From Niallia sp. Man26 (GTDB lineage: Bacteria > Bacillota > Bacilli > Bacillales > Cytobacillaceae), in contig NZ_CP095743.1 in the NCBI RefSeq assembly GCF_022049065.2, positions 139,001 through 203,000 of the forward strand: a stretch of 64,000 bases of DNA, written 5' to 3'. Made by a program: the position numbers and the translations under genes. Shown here in pieces: positions 22,510-34,620 of the stretch. Numbering within the stretch: the first letter of the stretch is position 1; every line of letters starts with the position of its first letter. The notes below the pieces were generated by a model. The model saw nothing but the letters and a program-made list of their open reading frames with translations. It was not told the origin of the DNA and searched no databases.

Positions 22510-22761
22510 TTAAAACAACAGTTCATATATGTCGTTTAGGTGGTGAGCCCTTTTGGAGTCTTGCTCGTTTTTAGCATGCTGTATTTCCTCTTCTAATACT
22601 TGATTTAAGAAGCTACTTTCTTCTTCGGATAATTCGCGGACAAATGCTTCTTCTGATTTATAATGACCCTTCATCATTTTGCTGTAAATGCTTTTTCCAG
22701 TATCTGAACGGTCTGTATACAGAGATAAAACTTCTCTTACATAGGCTAATGACTGATTCAT
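22510..22761 (-). CDS. csgA: SigG-dependent sporulation protein CsgA
   Basis: 83 residues, charged and probably helical, with the family core YKSEEAFVRELSEEESSFLN and a C-terminus ending NDIYELLF. This matches CsgA of B. subtilis from memory. GAGGTGCTTA precedes the ATG on the minus strand. A CATAATA at 22795-22801 (minus strand) resembles a SigG -10, but I see no clear -35. Function in the spore is unknown. Confidence 0.75.
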   Translation of the reverse strand: MNQSLAYVREVLSLYTDRSDTGKSIYSKMMKGHYKSEEAFVRELSEEESSFLNQVLEEEIQHAKNEQDSKRAHHLNDIYELLF

Positions 22762-22941
22762 TTAAGCACCTCATACTTATCATTTTTTCTATATTATTAT
22801 GGGTTATTCTCTTGATTTTTATTATCCGTCTTACATTTTTCCATATATAGAAACATCCATATTATTTGGATATGGAAATTAGCCTTATCCTTGAATTGCT
22901 CCTCTCGATTAGTTAAAAACTATTTTCAAGAGGTGAAATCA

Positions 22942-23382
22942 GTGACAGTTATTATGAACTTCGATTTAAAAAAAAGAGAAAAACAAATAAAATATGAAAG
23001 ATCTGTTCTTAAAGAGCTTTCTGTAAAGGATTTAAAAGAAAAGGTTGCTCGTTATTTTGGCTCATCTCAATTGACATCAAGCGTTATTATGAACGAAGGT
23101 ATGGAAGAGGCTTGTTATGATGTAGCTATTGAAGCATTTTTGTTAGGGGCAAACTTTAGCAAGTTCAGCGCATGGGGTGAAGATATCCCCACTATTAAAA
23201 ATAGATGCTTAGAAGAAGATAAACATTTAAAGGATACATTATTTCATTTTCTCCTCTACTGGGGAAGTGAAGAAAGCAGTAAAAATGAATCGCTATACTA
23301 TCTTTGTGAACAATTCGTAAATGCATGGTGGTTAGAGGGTTTTAATAAAGCAATTAAAAGAAAAAAACTTAGACTTCATTAA
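22942..23382 (+). CDS. ybaK: YbaK family protein (DUF2521)
   Basis: 146 residues from the GTG at 22942, which follows AGAGGTGA at the right distance; the open frame continues upstream to 22891 without a ribosome binding site. Conserved segments are DVAIEAFLLGANFSKF and the C-terminal NAWWLEGFNKAIKRKKLRLH. The gene precedes cwlD as in B. subtilis. No function is known; no membrane segment or signal peptide is seen. Confidence 0.8.
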   Translation: MTVIMNFDLKKREKQIKYERSVLKELSVKDLKEKVARYFGSSQLTSSVIMNEGMEEACYDVAIEAFLLGANFSKFSAWGEDIPTIKNRCLEEDKHLKDTLFHFLLYWGSEESSKNESLYYLCEQFVNAWWLEGFNKAIKRKKLRLH

Positions 23383-23413
23383 AATCAGGCGGTGCGCACA
23401 CCGCTTGATTTTT
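23380..23413 (+). terminator. terminator after ybaK
   Basis: AAATCAGGCGGTG pairs with CACCGCTTGATTT around CGCA, followed by TTTTTT. Confidence 0.85.
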
Positions 23414-23491
23414 TTCTGGTTTGTTCTAAATTGCCTCCTTGTCCCATATATTTAGCATAAGGACGAGCAGCAGGAGGGATTGACTAGGACA

Positions 23492-24208
23492 GTGAATAAA
23501 AAACTTAAAATCAGTATATTTGCAGTGGGACTCATCCTTCTTTTTTTCATCTTGCAATTTGACTTTTCAGATGATGACTCATGGGACGCTTGGAATTTGC
23601 CTTTAACCGGGAAAATTATTGTCATTGATCCTGGTCATGGTGGCCCAGATGGTGGAGCGGGTGATGAGGAAGTGTTAGAGAAAGATGTTGCTTTGGATGT
23701 ATCCTTAAAAATCCGCGATTATCTTCAAGAACAAGGCGCGCTAGTTATAATGACTAGAGAGGAAGATAAGGATTTAGCAGGGGATGATGTAAAGGGATAT
23801 CGCAATCGGAAGGTAGCAGACCTGAAGGAAAGGCTCAATATGATTAATTCCTCAGATGCTGATTTGTTTTTAAGTATACATCTGAATGCCATTCCGTCCT
23901 CTAAATGGAGCGGAGCACAAACCTTCTTTTCCCCACAGCTGGAGGATAATGAGATTGCCGCAAAGTTTATTCAAGATGAGCTGATTGATAACCTGGAAAA
24001 CACAACAAGAAAAGCAAAGCCACTAAACAGTGTTTATATTTTAAAGTATGCCAAAAAGCCAGGTGCTTTAGTGGAAATTGGTTTTCTATCCAATCCTGCA
24101 GAGAAAAAGAACTTAATGGATAAGGAGTACCAAAATAAAATAGCTGCATCCATCTATAAAGGTGTTAATCGATATTTTTCTAACGAGGATGCAATTAAAG
24201 GGGAATAG
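23492..24208 (+). CDS. cwlD: germination-specific N-acetylmuramoyl-L-alanine amidase CwlD
   Basis: 238 residues. An N-terminal hydrophobic segment (about 6-24) is a signal or anchor. The Amidase_3 fold shows the zinc ligands: His in DPGHGGPDGG (near 52), the Glu in VLEKDVAL, His in SIHLNA, and the catalytic Glu in LVEIGFLSNP. In the mother cell CwlD, with PdaA, makes the muramic delta-lactam of spore cortex. The GTG at 23492 matches the family N-terminus; a TTG at 23480 is too close to AGGAGGG, so the exact start is uncertain. Confidence 0.92.
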   Translation: MNKKLKISIFAVGLILLFFILQFDFSDDDSWDAWNLPLTGKIIVIDPGHGGPDGGAGDEEVLEKDVALDVSLKIRDYLQEQGALVIMTREEDKDLAGDDVKGYRNRKVADLKERLNMINSSDADLFLSIHLNAIPSSKWSGAQTFFSPQLEDNEIAAKFIQDELIDNLENTTRKAKPLNSVYILKYAKKPGALVEIGFLSNPAEKKNLMDKEYQNKIAASIYKGVNRYFSNEDAIKGE

Positions 24209-24331
24209 CTATAGGCTGATTCTCCTTATTCTTTTCTCCCGTAATTCCTGGGAAATATAAAGGGAGAATCTGAAATATGTAAAGGTTATCATTTTCTATG
24301 TTATACTTACTAAAAAGAGGAGGGGATTGTC

Positions 24332-25372
24332 ATTTTAAACGCAGAAGCGATTGAACGCATGATAGAACAGATAACAGATCCTTTTTTACATAAGACATTG
24401 TTAGAATTGAATTCCATAAAGGATTTAAAATGGGATGCAGAAAAGTCACATGTCAGCATTAAGTTAGCAGTTGCGGAAATGGGATCTCCTGCACAAATGG
24501 AATTGCAGCAGGAAGTTGTCAGCATACTTAAACAAAATGGGGTGCAGACTGTTGGTATGCGATTCACTGAACTTTCAAGTGCCCTAGTCCGGGAGATACA
24601 AGCAGAACATGCTGAGATGGAAAATAAGAATTCCCCTACATATATTGCTGTGGCCAGCGGAAAGGGAGGGGTTGGTAAATCAACTGTTTCTGTCAACTTG
24701 GCTGTTTCTATGGCAAGGCTTGGAAAAAAGGTTGGGCTTCTAGATGCAGATATATATGGATTTAGTGTTCCTGATATGATGGGAATAACGAAGAGACCGG
24801 AAGTGGTAAATGATCGAATTATACCTGTAGAGCGTTTAGGAGTACAGGTCATTTCTATGGGTTTCTTTGTTGAGGATAATGCCCCAATCATTTGGAGAGG
24901 ACCTATGCTCGGGAAAATGCTGACAAGCTTTTTGCAAGAAGTGGAGTGGGGAGATTTAGATTATCTCATTCTAGACTTGCCACCTGGAACAGGTGATATA
25001 GCTTTAGATGTACATACGATGCTACCTTCTAGCAAAGAAATAATTGTAACAACTCCACATCCTACTGCAGCATTTGTAGCAGCTAGAGCGGGAGCAATGG
25101 CAATAAAAACGGAACATGAGATATTAGGTGTTATTGAAAATATGTCCTACTTTGAGAGTAAATTAACAGGAGAAAAGGAATATGTGTTTGGACAAGGCGG
25201 GGGCAAGAAGTTGGCAGAGGATTTGCAAACCTCCATGTTGGGACAGCTTCCGTTAGGTCAGCCTGATTGGGATAAAAATGATTTTGCCCCTTCTGTTTAT
25301 GGGCAGGAACATGTAATAGGCGATATCTATATAAAGATTGCAGAGAAGGTCATTCAAAAGGTAGGAAAATAA
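24332..25372 (+). CDS. salA: Mrp/NBP35-family ATP-binding protein SalA, apparent ATT start
   Basis: 346 residues if translation begins at ATT 24332. The first canonical start in frame, ATG 24359, would give 337. Between the in-frame TAA at 24311 and 24359 there is no ATG, GTG or TTG, yet GAGGAGGGG (24317-24325) stands 6 nt before the ATT, and the nine extra residues (ILNAEAIER) align without gap to the N-terminus of B. subtilis SalA as I recall it. Domain order: DUF59-like N-terminus (1-90), then a deviant Walker A SGKGGVGKSTVSVNLA near residue 106, and DLPPGTGD. The protein is an Fe-S carrier/ATPase and, in B. subtilis, a protease-gene regulator. It sits between cwlD and gerD as in bacilli. 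Confidence 0.88.
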   Translation: MLNAEAIERMIEQITDPFLHKTLLELNSIKDLKWDAEKSHVSIKLAVAEMGSPAQMELQQEVVSILKQNGVQTVGMRFTELSSALVREIQAEHAEMENKNSPTYIAVASGKGGVGKSTVSVNLAVSMARLGKKVGLLDADIYGFSVPDMMGITKRPEVVNDRIIPVERLGVQVISMGFFVEDNAPIIWRGPMLGKMLTSFLQEVEWGDLDYLILDLPPGTGDIALDVHTMLPSSKEIIVTTPHPTAAFVAARAGAMAIKTEHEILGVIENMSYFESKLTGEKEYVFGQGGGKKLAEDLQTSMLGQLPLGQPDWDKNDFAPSVYGQEHVIGDIYIKIAEKVIQKVGK

Positions 25373-25385
25373 GAAGCCTAAATAA

Positions 25386-25416
25386 AAGAAAGCAGGGGAT
25401 TCCCTGCTTTCTTATT
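25386..25416. terminator. bidirectional terminator between salA and gerD
   Basis: AGAAAGCAGGG-GATT-CCCTGCTTTCT is a perfect 11-bp stem with T-rich flanks on both strands. Confidence 0.9.
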
Positions 25417-25420
25417 TTGA

Positions 25421-25993
25421 CTAGATTTTAAAGGATTTAGTATTAAAGTTAGAGGCTGCCTCTTTAGCTGCTTTGTCGAGCATTTCCTGAAACTTTTTCT
25501 TGAATTCAGGTGTATCCATTGATTCCTGCATAACCTGCATTAGATGTTCTCGATATTCTGTGCTTTTTAACACATTTTTCAAGTCTGATTCAATTGCCGG
25601 GTCTTGCAGTAGTTCGACCATCATCTTTCGATAATCTGGATCCTTCATCAAGTCTTTGAGTAATTTCTCATTCTCTGTTTTCAGGCTTTTTGCCATTGTT
25701 TCTGCAAATTCCGGATCTTTAAATTTCTCTGTCCAAAACTTAGCTGCTTTATCAGAAACTAAAGTAGATTCAATGGTCTTTGTTACAGCCTCTTCATTCA
25801 TTACGAGATTTTCCTTAATTTCTTCATCCCCAATAACATCACGTATTGCTTTTTTTCCGTCATCGGTTTTTAGTATATCTACTACCATTTTTTTGGTTTG
25901 GTCATAGTCCATCTGTTGCGCAGACTCGCCGGCTGAACATCCGCTTAAAATGGAAAGAGATAAAAGCAGGACGATGCTGTATTTTTTGAACAT
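25421..25993 (-). CDS. gerD: spore germination lipoprotein GerD
   Basis: 190 residues from the ATG at 25993, preceded by AAAGGAGC. A lipobox LSGC ends the signal peptide near residue 19, followed by a helical, charged chain with repeated DPxF/DPxY-type segments (KDPEFAETMAKSL, KDPDYRKMMVELL, DPAIESDLKNVL). GerD organizes germinant receptors into the germinosome on the inner spore membrane. In B. subtilis kbaA follows between gerD and pdaB; here there is no room for it. Confidence 0.92.
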   Translation of the reverse strand: MFKKYSIVLLLSLSILSGCSAGESAQQMDYDQTKKMVVDILKTDDGKKAIRDVIGDEEIKENLVMNEEAVTKTIESTLVSDKAAKFWTEKFKDPEFAETMAKSLKTENEKLLKDLMKDPDYRKMMVELLQDPAIESDLKNVLKSTEYREHLMQVMQESMDTPEFKKKFQEMLDKAAKEAASNFNTKSFKI

Positions 25994-26111
25994 TGCAGCT
26001 GCTCCTTTCAAAAGGAAATATCCCTGTTCATTAGGATGCTTTGTTTTTTATTTATTATTCCTTTCGATTTCAAGTTTGCAGGATATGTTTTGCCGGGAAT
26101 AGGGGATAATG

Positions 26112-26153
26112 ATAAAGGCCCTTAATGAAATAAATCATCAAGGACCTTTATGT
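26112..26153 (-). terminator. terminator after pdaB
   Basis: ATAAAGG-C-CCTT-A-ATG pairs with CATCAAGGACCTTTAT, with two mismatches, directly after the pdaB stop on the minus strand. Confidence 0.6.
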
Positions 26154-26161
26154 TATGGGAA

Positions 26162-26911
26162 TTAATTCACTTCTTTTGAACTTGAGTCAGCGTTTGAAAG
26201 CATTTCTGTTACAGAAACGAACTTCAAGTTTTTGTCTTTGAGATTGTCGATTATCGCTGGCAGTGCGTTAGCTGTCTGCTTAGCTGAATCTGATGCATGA
26301 AGCAATACAATATCTCCTTTTTTTGCCGGAGCAACGTTTTTAACAATTTGTTCGGTTCCTGGATTTGTCCAATCTTTAGAATCAACACTCCAATGAACAA
26401 GTGTGTAGTTGTACCTGTTTGTGATGGTTAAAGCCTTTTGGTCAAAATGCCCTGTTGGTGCTCTGAATAAGGAGATATTCTCCACTTTCAGTTTTTCAAA
26501 TGCTGTTTTTGCTTTTGAAACATCTTGATTAATCTTTTCTTCTTTTACATCGGAATAATCAACATAGTCATAGCCGAGGATACCAATTTCATGGCCTTCC
26601 TTAACGATTCTTGCGATGAGGTCAGGATGTCTTTCAGCCCAAGAACCAGCGAGAAAAAAGGTAGCGGTCACTTTCTCTTTTTTTAATATATCCAATATCG
26701 GCTCAGCTTTTTCATCGCCCCATCCGATGTTGAATGTCAATGCAATACCCTTTTCTCCTTTATAAACTGCTTTAGGTCCATCCTTTGATGAAAAGACAGG
26801 GACTTGTACAATGTTTTCCATATACAAGAACCAAGCGGTAAAGAAAGATACGACAACGATTAATGTTAACTGCTTCAACCTTTTGCCATTAAGTACATAA
26901 AAGTTATTCAT
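26162..26911 (-). CDS. pdaB: polysaccharide deacetylase-family sporulation protein PdaB
   Basis: 249 residues. One N-terminal membrane segment (about 14-32) is followed by a NodB-type domain. Motif 1 reads ALTFNIGWGDEKA, where B. subtilis PdaB, as I recall, has an Asp at the Asn position. The usual second zinc His motif is HEIGILGYDY and lacks the His of classical deacetylases. VHWSVDSKDW and DIVLLHASDS are intact. PdaB is needed to keep spores stable late in sporulation. GAGGTGAGC precedes the ATG. It is transcribed leftward like gerD. Confidence 0.9.
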   Translation of the reverse strand: MNNFYVLNGKRLKQLTLIVVVSFFTAWFLYMENIVQVPVFSSKDGPKAVYKGEKGIALTFNIGWGDEKAEPILDILKKEKVTATFFLAGSWAERHPDLIARIVKEGHEIGILGYDYVDYSDVKEEKINQDVSKAKTAFEKLKVENISLFRAPTGHFDQKALTITNRYNYTLVHWSVDSKDWTNPGTEQIVKNVAPAKKGDIVLLHASDSAKQTANALPAIIDNLKDKNLKFVSVTEMLSNADSSSKEVN

Positions 26912-27130
26912 ACTAAGCTCACCTCGTCCAATTTACTGCTTGGTTCATCCTATGCAGAGAAAGAAATGAAAATAACAAAAAAAGTTTATTCATAAAAAAA
27001 TATAAGATGGCAATAATACTGAGACAAAGTGCCATTATATTTGTTGATGATGGATATCATCTCTCCTAGATTGCAGTGGCTGTATATAGGAATAATAAAA
27101 TTTCACACAAGTACATCAAGGAGGAGCCAT

Positions 27131-27364
27131 ATGGTAGGACTACTATTAACGCAAAGAGAAGTGAAGGAAATAGAGTATTTGATTAAACGGGAATTAGACG
27201 AAATATTGTTGGATCTAGGTGATGAAAGAATTGATATTGTTGTCAAGAAATCAATGGTAGAAAGGTATAAAGACCTTTTTTCATTGTTCAAAAGAGTTGC
27301 TTCTCCAAAAGAGTGTATGAATTATATCATTAAGGATAATAAGTACCTGGATGAAAAAATATGA
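27131..27364 (+). CDS. small conserved-looking protein of unknown function
   Basis: 77 residues from the ATG at 27131 after AAGGAGGAG; the longer frame from 27029 has no ribosome binding site. The protein is charged, mostly helical by inspection (TQREVKEIEYLIKRELDEIL...), without signal peptide, membrane segment or cysteine pair. I do not recognise a family. It lies immediately before the rRNA promoters and reads in the same direction, with no terminator between; its stop is 22 bp before the P1 -35. Confidence 0.6.
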   Translation: MVGLLLTQREVKEIEYLIKRELDEILLDLGDERIDIVVKKSMVERYKDLFSLFKRVASPKECMNYIIKDNKYLDEKI

Positions 27365-27382
27365 AAAACTTCTAAATAGTTG

Positions 27383-27411
27383 TTGACGAAGTTTAGATAA
27401 CTTGCTATATT
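27383..27411 (+). promoter_or_regulatory. rRNA operon promoter P1
   Basis: TTGACG, 17-nt spacer, TATATT (five of six each). Confidence 0.75.
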
Positions 27412-27462
27412 AATAAACGTCACTTCGACAAAAAACACCAAAATAAAAAAGTTAAAAAATAT

Positions 27463-27491
27463 TTGACAATGAGTTTTGGTTATGTTAAATT
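27463..27491 (+). promoter_or_regulatory. rRNA operon promoter P2
   Basis: TTGACA at 27463-27468 with TAAATT at 27486-27491 (17-nt spacer). The spacing of about 80 bp from P1 is typical of tandem rrn promoters in Bacillus. Confidence 0.75.
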
Positions 27492-27640
27492 GATAAAGTC
27501 GCTTGAGAGAGCGGCATGAAATTGCTCTTTGAAAACTGAACAAACAAAACGTCAACAATAATCGTTTTTATAACTTGCGTTATAAAAATGAAAACAAAGT
27601 AACAAAAAGCTAGAGTTTAGCAAATGAGCTAATCTTACTC
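27492..27640 (+). promoter_or_regulatory. rRNA leader with boxA and 16S processing stem
   Basis: TGCTCTTTGAAAACT at 27523-27537 is boxA-like antitermination sequence. The stretch TTGAAAACTGAACAAACAAA and the following GTCAACAAT are complementary to ATTGTTGATGATTTTGTTGT-TCAGTTTTGA after the 16S gene, forming the long precursor stem cut by RNase III. Confidence 0.75.
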
Positions 27641-32360
<4,720 letters not shown>

Positions 32361-32420
32361 ATAAATGATTACTCATTCTTTCTTCTTACAACATAATCTA
32401 GTTTTCAGGGAATAAAAACC

Positions 32421-32449
32421 TTGAAAAGAAATTGAGAATATGATATAAT
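32421..32449 (+). promoter_or_regulatory. candidate internal promoter between 23S and 5S genes
   Basis: TTGAAA (32421-32426), exactly 17 nt, TATAAT (32444-32449), and the extended -10 bases TATGA directly before it. Transcription would begin near 32456, just upstream of 5S and the eight tRNA genes. The match is better than that of the rrn P2 promoter, but the spacer also contains processing stems, so it may be fortuitous. Confidence 0.5.
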
Positions 32450-32469
32450 AATATCTGTCTCAAAAAAGA

Positions 32470-32587
<118 letters not shown>

Positions 32588-32597
32588 ATACCATTAT

Positions 32598-32672
32598 TCC
32601 GCAGTAGCTCAGTGGTAGAGCACTCGGCTGTTAACCGAGCGGTCGTAGGTTCGAATCCTACCTGCGGAGCCA
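32598..32672 (+). tRNA. tRNA-Asn (GTT)
   Basis: Acceptor TCCGCAG/CTGCGGA, anticodon stem CTCGG/CCGAG with loop CTGTTAA, T-arm GGTTCGAATCC, encoded CCA. It follows 5S by 10 nt. Confidence 0.96.
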
Positions 32673-32702
32673 TAATGATTTTGAGTTATATGTTAGCAAT
32701 TT

Positions 32703-32775
32703 GCTTCCATAGCTCAGCAGGTAGAGCACTTCCATGGTAAGGAAGAGGTCACCGGTTCGAGCCCGGTTGGAAGCT
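32703..32775 (+). tRNA. tRNA-Thr (GGT)
   Basis: Acceptor GCTTCCA/TGGAAGC, anticodon stem CTTCC/GGAAG with loop ATGGTAA, T-arm GGTTCGAGCCC. CCA is not encoded (TTAAAA follows), so it must be added after transcription. Confidence 0.95.
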
Positions 32776-32789
32776 TAAAAAACAATAAA

Positions 32790-32864
32790 GGCCCATTGGT
32801 CAAGCGGTTAAGACACCGCCCTTTCACGGCGGTAACACGGGTTCGAATCCCGTATGGGTCACCA
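32790..32864 (+). tRNA. tRNA-Glu (TTC)
   Basis: Acceptor GGCCCAT/ATGGGTC, anticodon loop CTTTCAC between CCGCC and GGCGG, T-arm GGTTCGAATCC, encoded CCA. Confidence 0.96.
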
Positions 32865-32867
32865 AAT

Positions 32868-32943
32868 GGAGGATTAGCTCAGCTGGGAGAGCATCTGCCT
32901 TACAAGCAGAGGGTCGGCGGTTCGATCCCGTCATCCTCCACCA
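32868..32943 (+). tRNA. tRNA-Val (TAC)
   Basis: Acceptor GGAGGAT/ATCCTCC, anticodon stem CTGC with loop CTTACAA, encoded CCA. It follows tRNA-Glu by 3 nt. Confidence 0.96.
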
Positions 32944-32973
32944 TTTATAATATAATACAAGATTAAGATATGT

Positions 32974-33049
<76 letters not shown>

Positions 33050-33077
33050 TTTATGAAACAATTCTTTCCAATATTAC

Positions 33078-33161
33078 GGAGGGGTAGCGAAGTGGCTAAA
33101 CGCGGCGGACTGTAAATCCGCTCCTTCGGGTTCGGCGGTTCGAATCCGTCCCCCTCCACCA
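33078..33161 (+). tRNA. tRNA-Tyr (GTA)
   Basis: 84 nt with a long variable arm (CTCCTTCGGGTTCGG), anticodon loop CTGTAAA, encoded CCA. Confidence 0.96.
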
Positions 33162-33197
33162 TTTTACAATTGGACATTAAGTCCTTTTATTTATTTT

Positions 33198-33272
33198 TGG
33201 GCTATAGCCAAGCGGTAAGGCAACGGACTTTGACTCCGTCACTCGTTGGTTCGAATCCAGCTAGCCCAGCCA
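33198..33272 (+). tRNA. tRNA-Gln (TTG)
   Basis: Acceptor TGGGCTA/TAGCCCA, anticodon stem CGGA/TCCG with loop CTTTGAC, encoded CCA. Confidence 0.95.
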
Positions 33273-33273
33273 A

Positions 33274-33346
33274 GAGCCATTAGCTCAGTTGGTAGAGCAT
33301 CTGACTTTTAATCAGAGGGTCGCAGGTTCGAATCCTGCATGGCTCA
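33274..33346 (+). tRNA. tRNA-Lys (TTT)
   Basis: Acceptor GAGCCAT/ATGGCTC, anticodon stem CTGA/TCAG with loop CTTTTAA. CCA is not encoded. It starts 1 nt after the CCA of tRNA-Gln and is the last gene of the operon. Confidence 0.95.
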
Positions 33347-33352
33347 TCTGTA

Positions 33353-33382
33353 AAAACCAAGCATAAATTGCTTGGTTTTTTT
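33353..33382 (+). terminator. terminator of the rRNA-tRNA operon
   Basis: AAACCAAGC-ATAAATT-GCTTGGTTT followed by TTTTT. Confidence 0.9.
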
Positions 33383-33461
33383 TATGTTTTCTTATTTCAA
33401 AAAAATATGTAAGACATCAATTATGAGTAACTGTAATATGCTGTATAATGATTAAATTTCA

Positions 33462-33635
33462 TTAATAATTTTCTTTCCAACTTGCTTTCATAAAGCTGTC
33501 GTACTTGTTTAACAACACGTCTAATTTAGCGCTTAAATCAATCACTTTAGGGTGCGAAAAAGAAGTGCGAGTTGCTAAATTAATCATCTGTTCACGATGT
33601 TCCTCAATATCTTTTAACAACTTTTGCTCACACAT
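33462..33635 (-). CDS. Spo0E-family aspartyl-phosphate phosphatase
   Basis: 57 residues from the ATG at 33635 (GAGGGTG upstream); an in-frame ATG at 33650 adds five residues that are really the ribosome binding site region. Two helices and the family signature LSAKLDVLLNKY (SQELD-like) mark a small Spo0E-type protein that removes phosphate from Spo0A-P and so delays sporulation. It stands alone on the minus strand between the tRNA cluster and sigW. Confidence 0.8.
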   Translation of the reverse strand: MCEQKLLKDIEEHREQMINLATRTSFSHPKVIDLSAKLDVLLNKYDSFMKASWKENY

Positions 33636-34039
33636 TGGCTTCACCCTCATTCATTAGTTAGTCTTCATTTTATCTGAAAAGAATAATATTGTCATGATTT
33701 TAACATAATATACCTAATTTTTATAACCAAATAACAAAAATTTTAAACATAACTTGTCATAATTTGTTAAAATAGTAGTAAAGTCATTCAAAAGTAGTAA
33801 ATATACATATTATAAAAAATGTGAAAAATAAATCTCCTGATAGTTGGACGGTTAAGCCTTTAGATAGACAACTTGACTATAATTATAAGTAGAAGTCACT
33901 AAACTCTTTTTTTTTGTACACAAATATGAGCACAGATTTATTTTAAGCAGATTTAGGAGGAATTTTTTAAAAAAATGAAACCTTATTCGCTATCGATACG
34001 TATTAATCGATTAGCCGCATTTAGAGCGGAGGTAAATAG
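33636..34039. other. AT-rich intergenic region before sigW
   Basis: About 400 nt, very AT-rich, with no gene. It holds the SigW promoter near its right end and GAGCGGAGGTAAATAG as the sigW ribosome binding site. Confidence 0.7.
33976..34002 (+). promoter_or_regulatory. SigW autoregulatory promoter
   Basis: TGAAAC at 33976-33981 and CGTA at 33999-34002 with a 17-nt spacer match the ECF SigW consensus, as expected for an autoregulated sigW operon. Confidence 0.8.
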
Positions 34040-34603
34040 ATGGAAGCATTAGTTAAAAAGAGAATTAAGCAAGTAATAAAAGGGGATCAAAATGCCTTCG
34101 GTGACATAATTGACATCTACAAAGATAAGGTGTTCCAAATATGTTATCGGATGCTGGGGAATAGACATGAAGCGGAGGATATTTCACAAGAAGCCTTTCT
34201 TCGAGCATATGTTAATATAAACAGATTTAACATGGACTTGAAGTTTTCCACATGGCTTTATCGCATTGCAACTAATTTGTGTATTGACAGGATCAGAAAG
34301 AAAAAGCCAGATTATTATTTGGATGCTGAGGTACCTGGTACAGATGGTTTGAACATGTACTCGCAAATCTCTTCAGATTCGAGATTGCCAGAAGAAGATG
34401 TTGAAAGTCTTGAATTGCAAGCTTCAATACAACGTGAAATATCAAAACTGCCAGAGAAGTATCGTTCTGTAATTGTGCTAAAATACATTGAAGAACTGTC
34501 TCTGAATGAGATTAGCGAAATTCTAGAACTTCCTCTGGGAACGGTAAAAACTCGCATCCATAGGGGTAGAGAGGCTTTAAGAAAGCAATTACGGCATGTC
34601 TAA
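34040..34603 (+). CDS. sigW: ECF RNA polymerase sigma factor SigW
   Basis: 187 residues. Region 2 (about 20-90) includes EAEDISQEAFLRAYVNI and FSTWLYRIATNLCIDRIRKK; region 4 (about 130-185) includes LPEKYRSVIVLKYIEELSLN and the helix-turn-helix LPLGTVKTRIHRGREALRKQ. SigW directs the cell-envelope stress and antimicrobial-peptide regulon. It is co-transcribed with its anti-sigma factor rsiW 17 nt downstream. Confidence 0.95.
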   Translation: MEALVKKRIKQVIKGDQNAFGDIIDIYKDKVFQICYRMLGNRHEAEDISQEAFLRAYVNINRFNMDLKFSTWLYRIATNLCIDRIRKKKPDYYLDAEVPGTDGLNMYSQISSDSRLPEEDVESLELQASIQREISKLPEKYRSVIVLKYIEELSLNEISEILELPLGTVKTRIHRGREALRKQLRHV

Positions 34604-34620
34604 TAAGAAGGTGAAATAAT

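Noticed and set aside
23480..23491. TTG at 23480 as start of cwlD
   Set aside because: It is only about 1 nt from AGGAGGG, too close for initiation, and the GTG at 23492 fits the family N-terminus.
33975..34052. 25-codon open frame overlapping the sigW start
   Set aside because: Its ATG is part of the SigW -35 element and lies at or before the transcription start; AGGAGG is about 14 nt away. It is unlikely to be translated.
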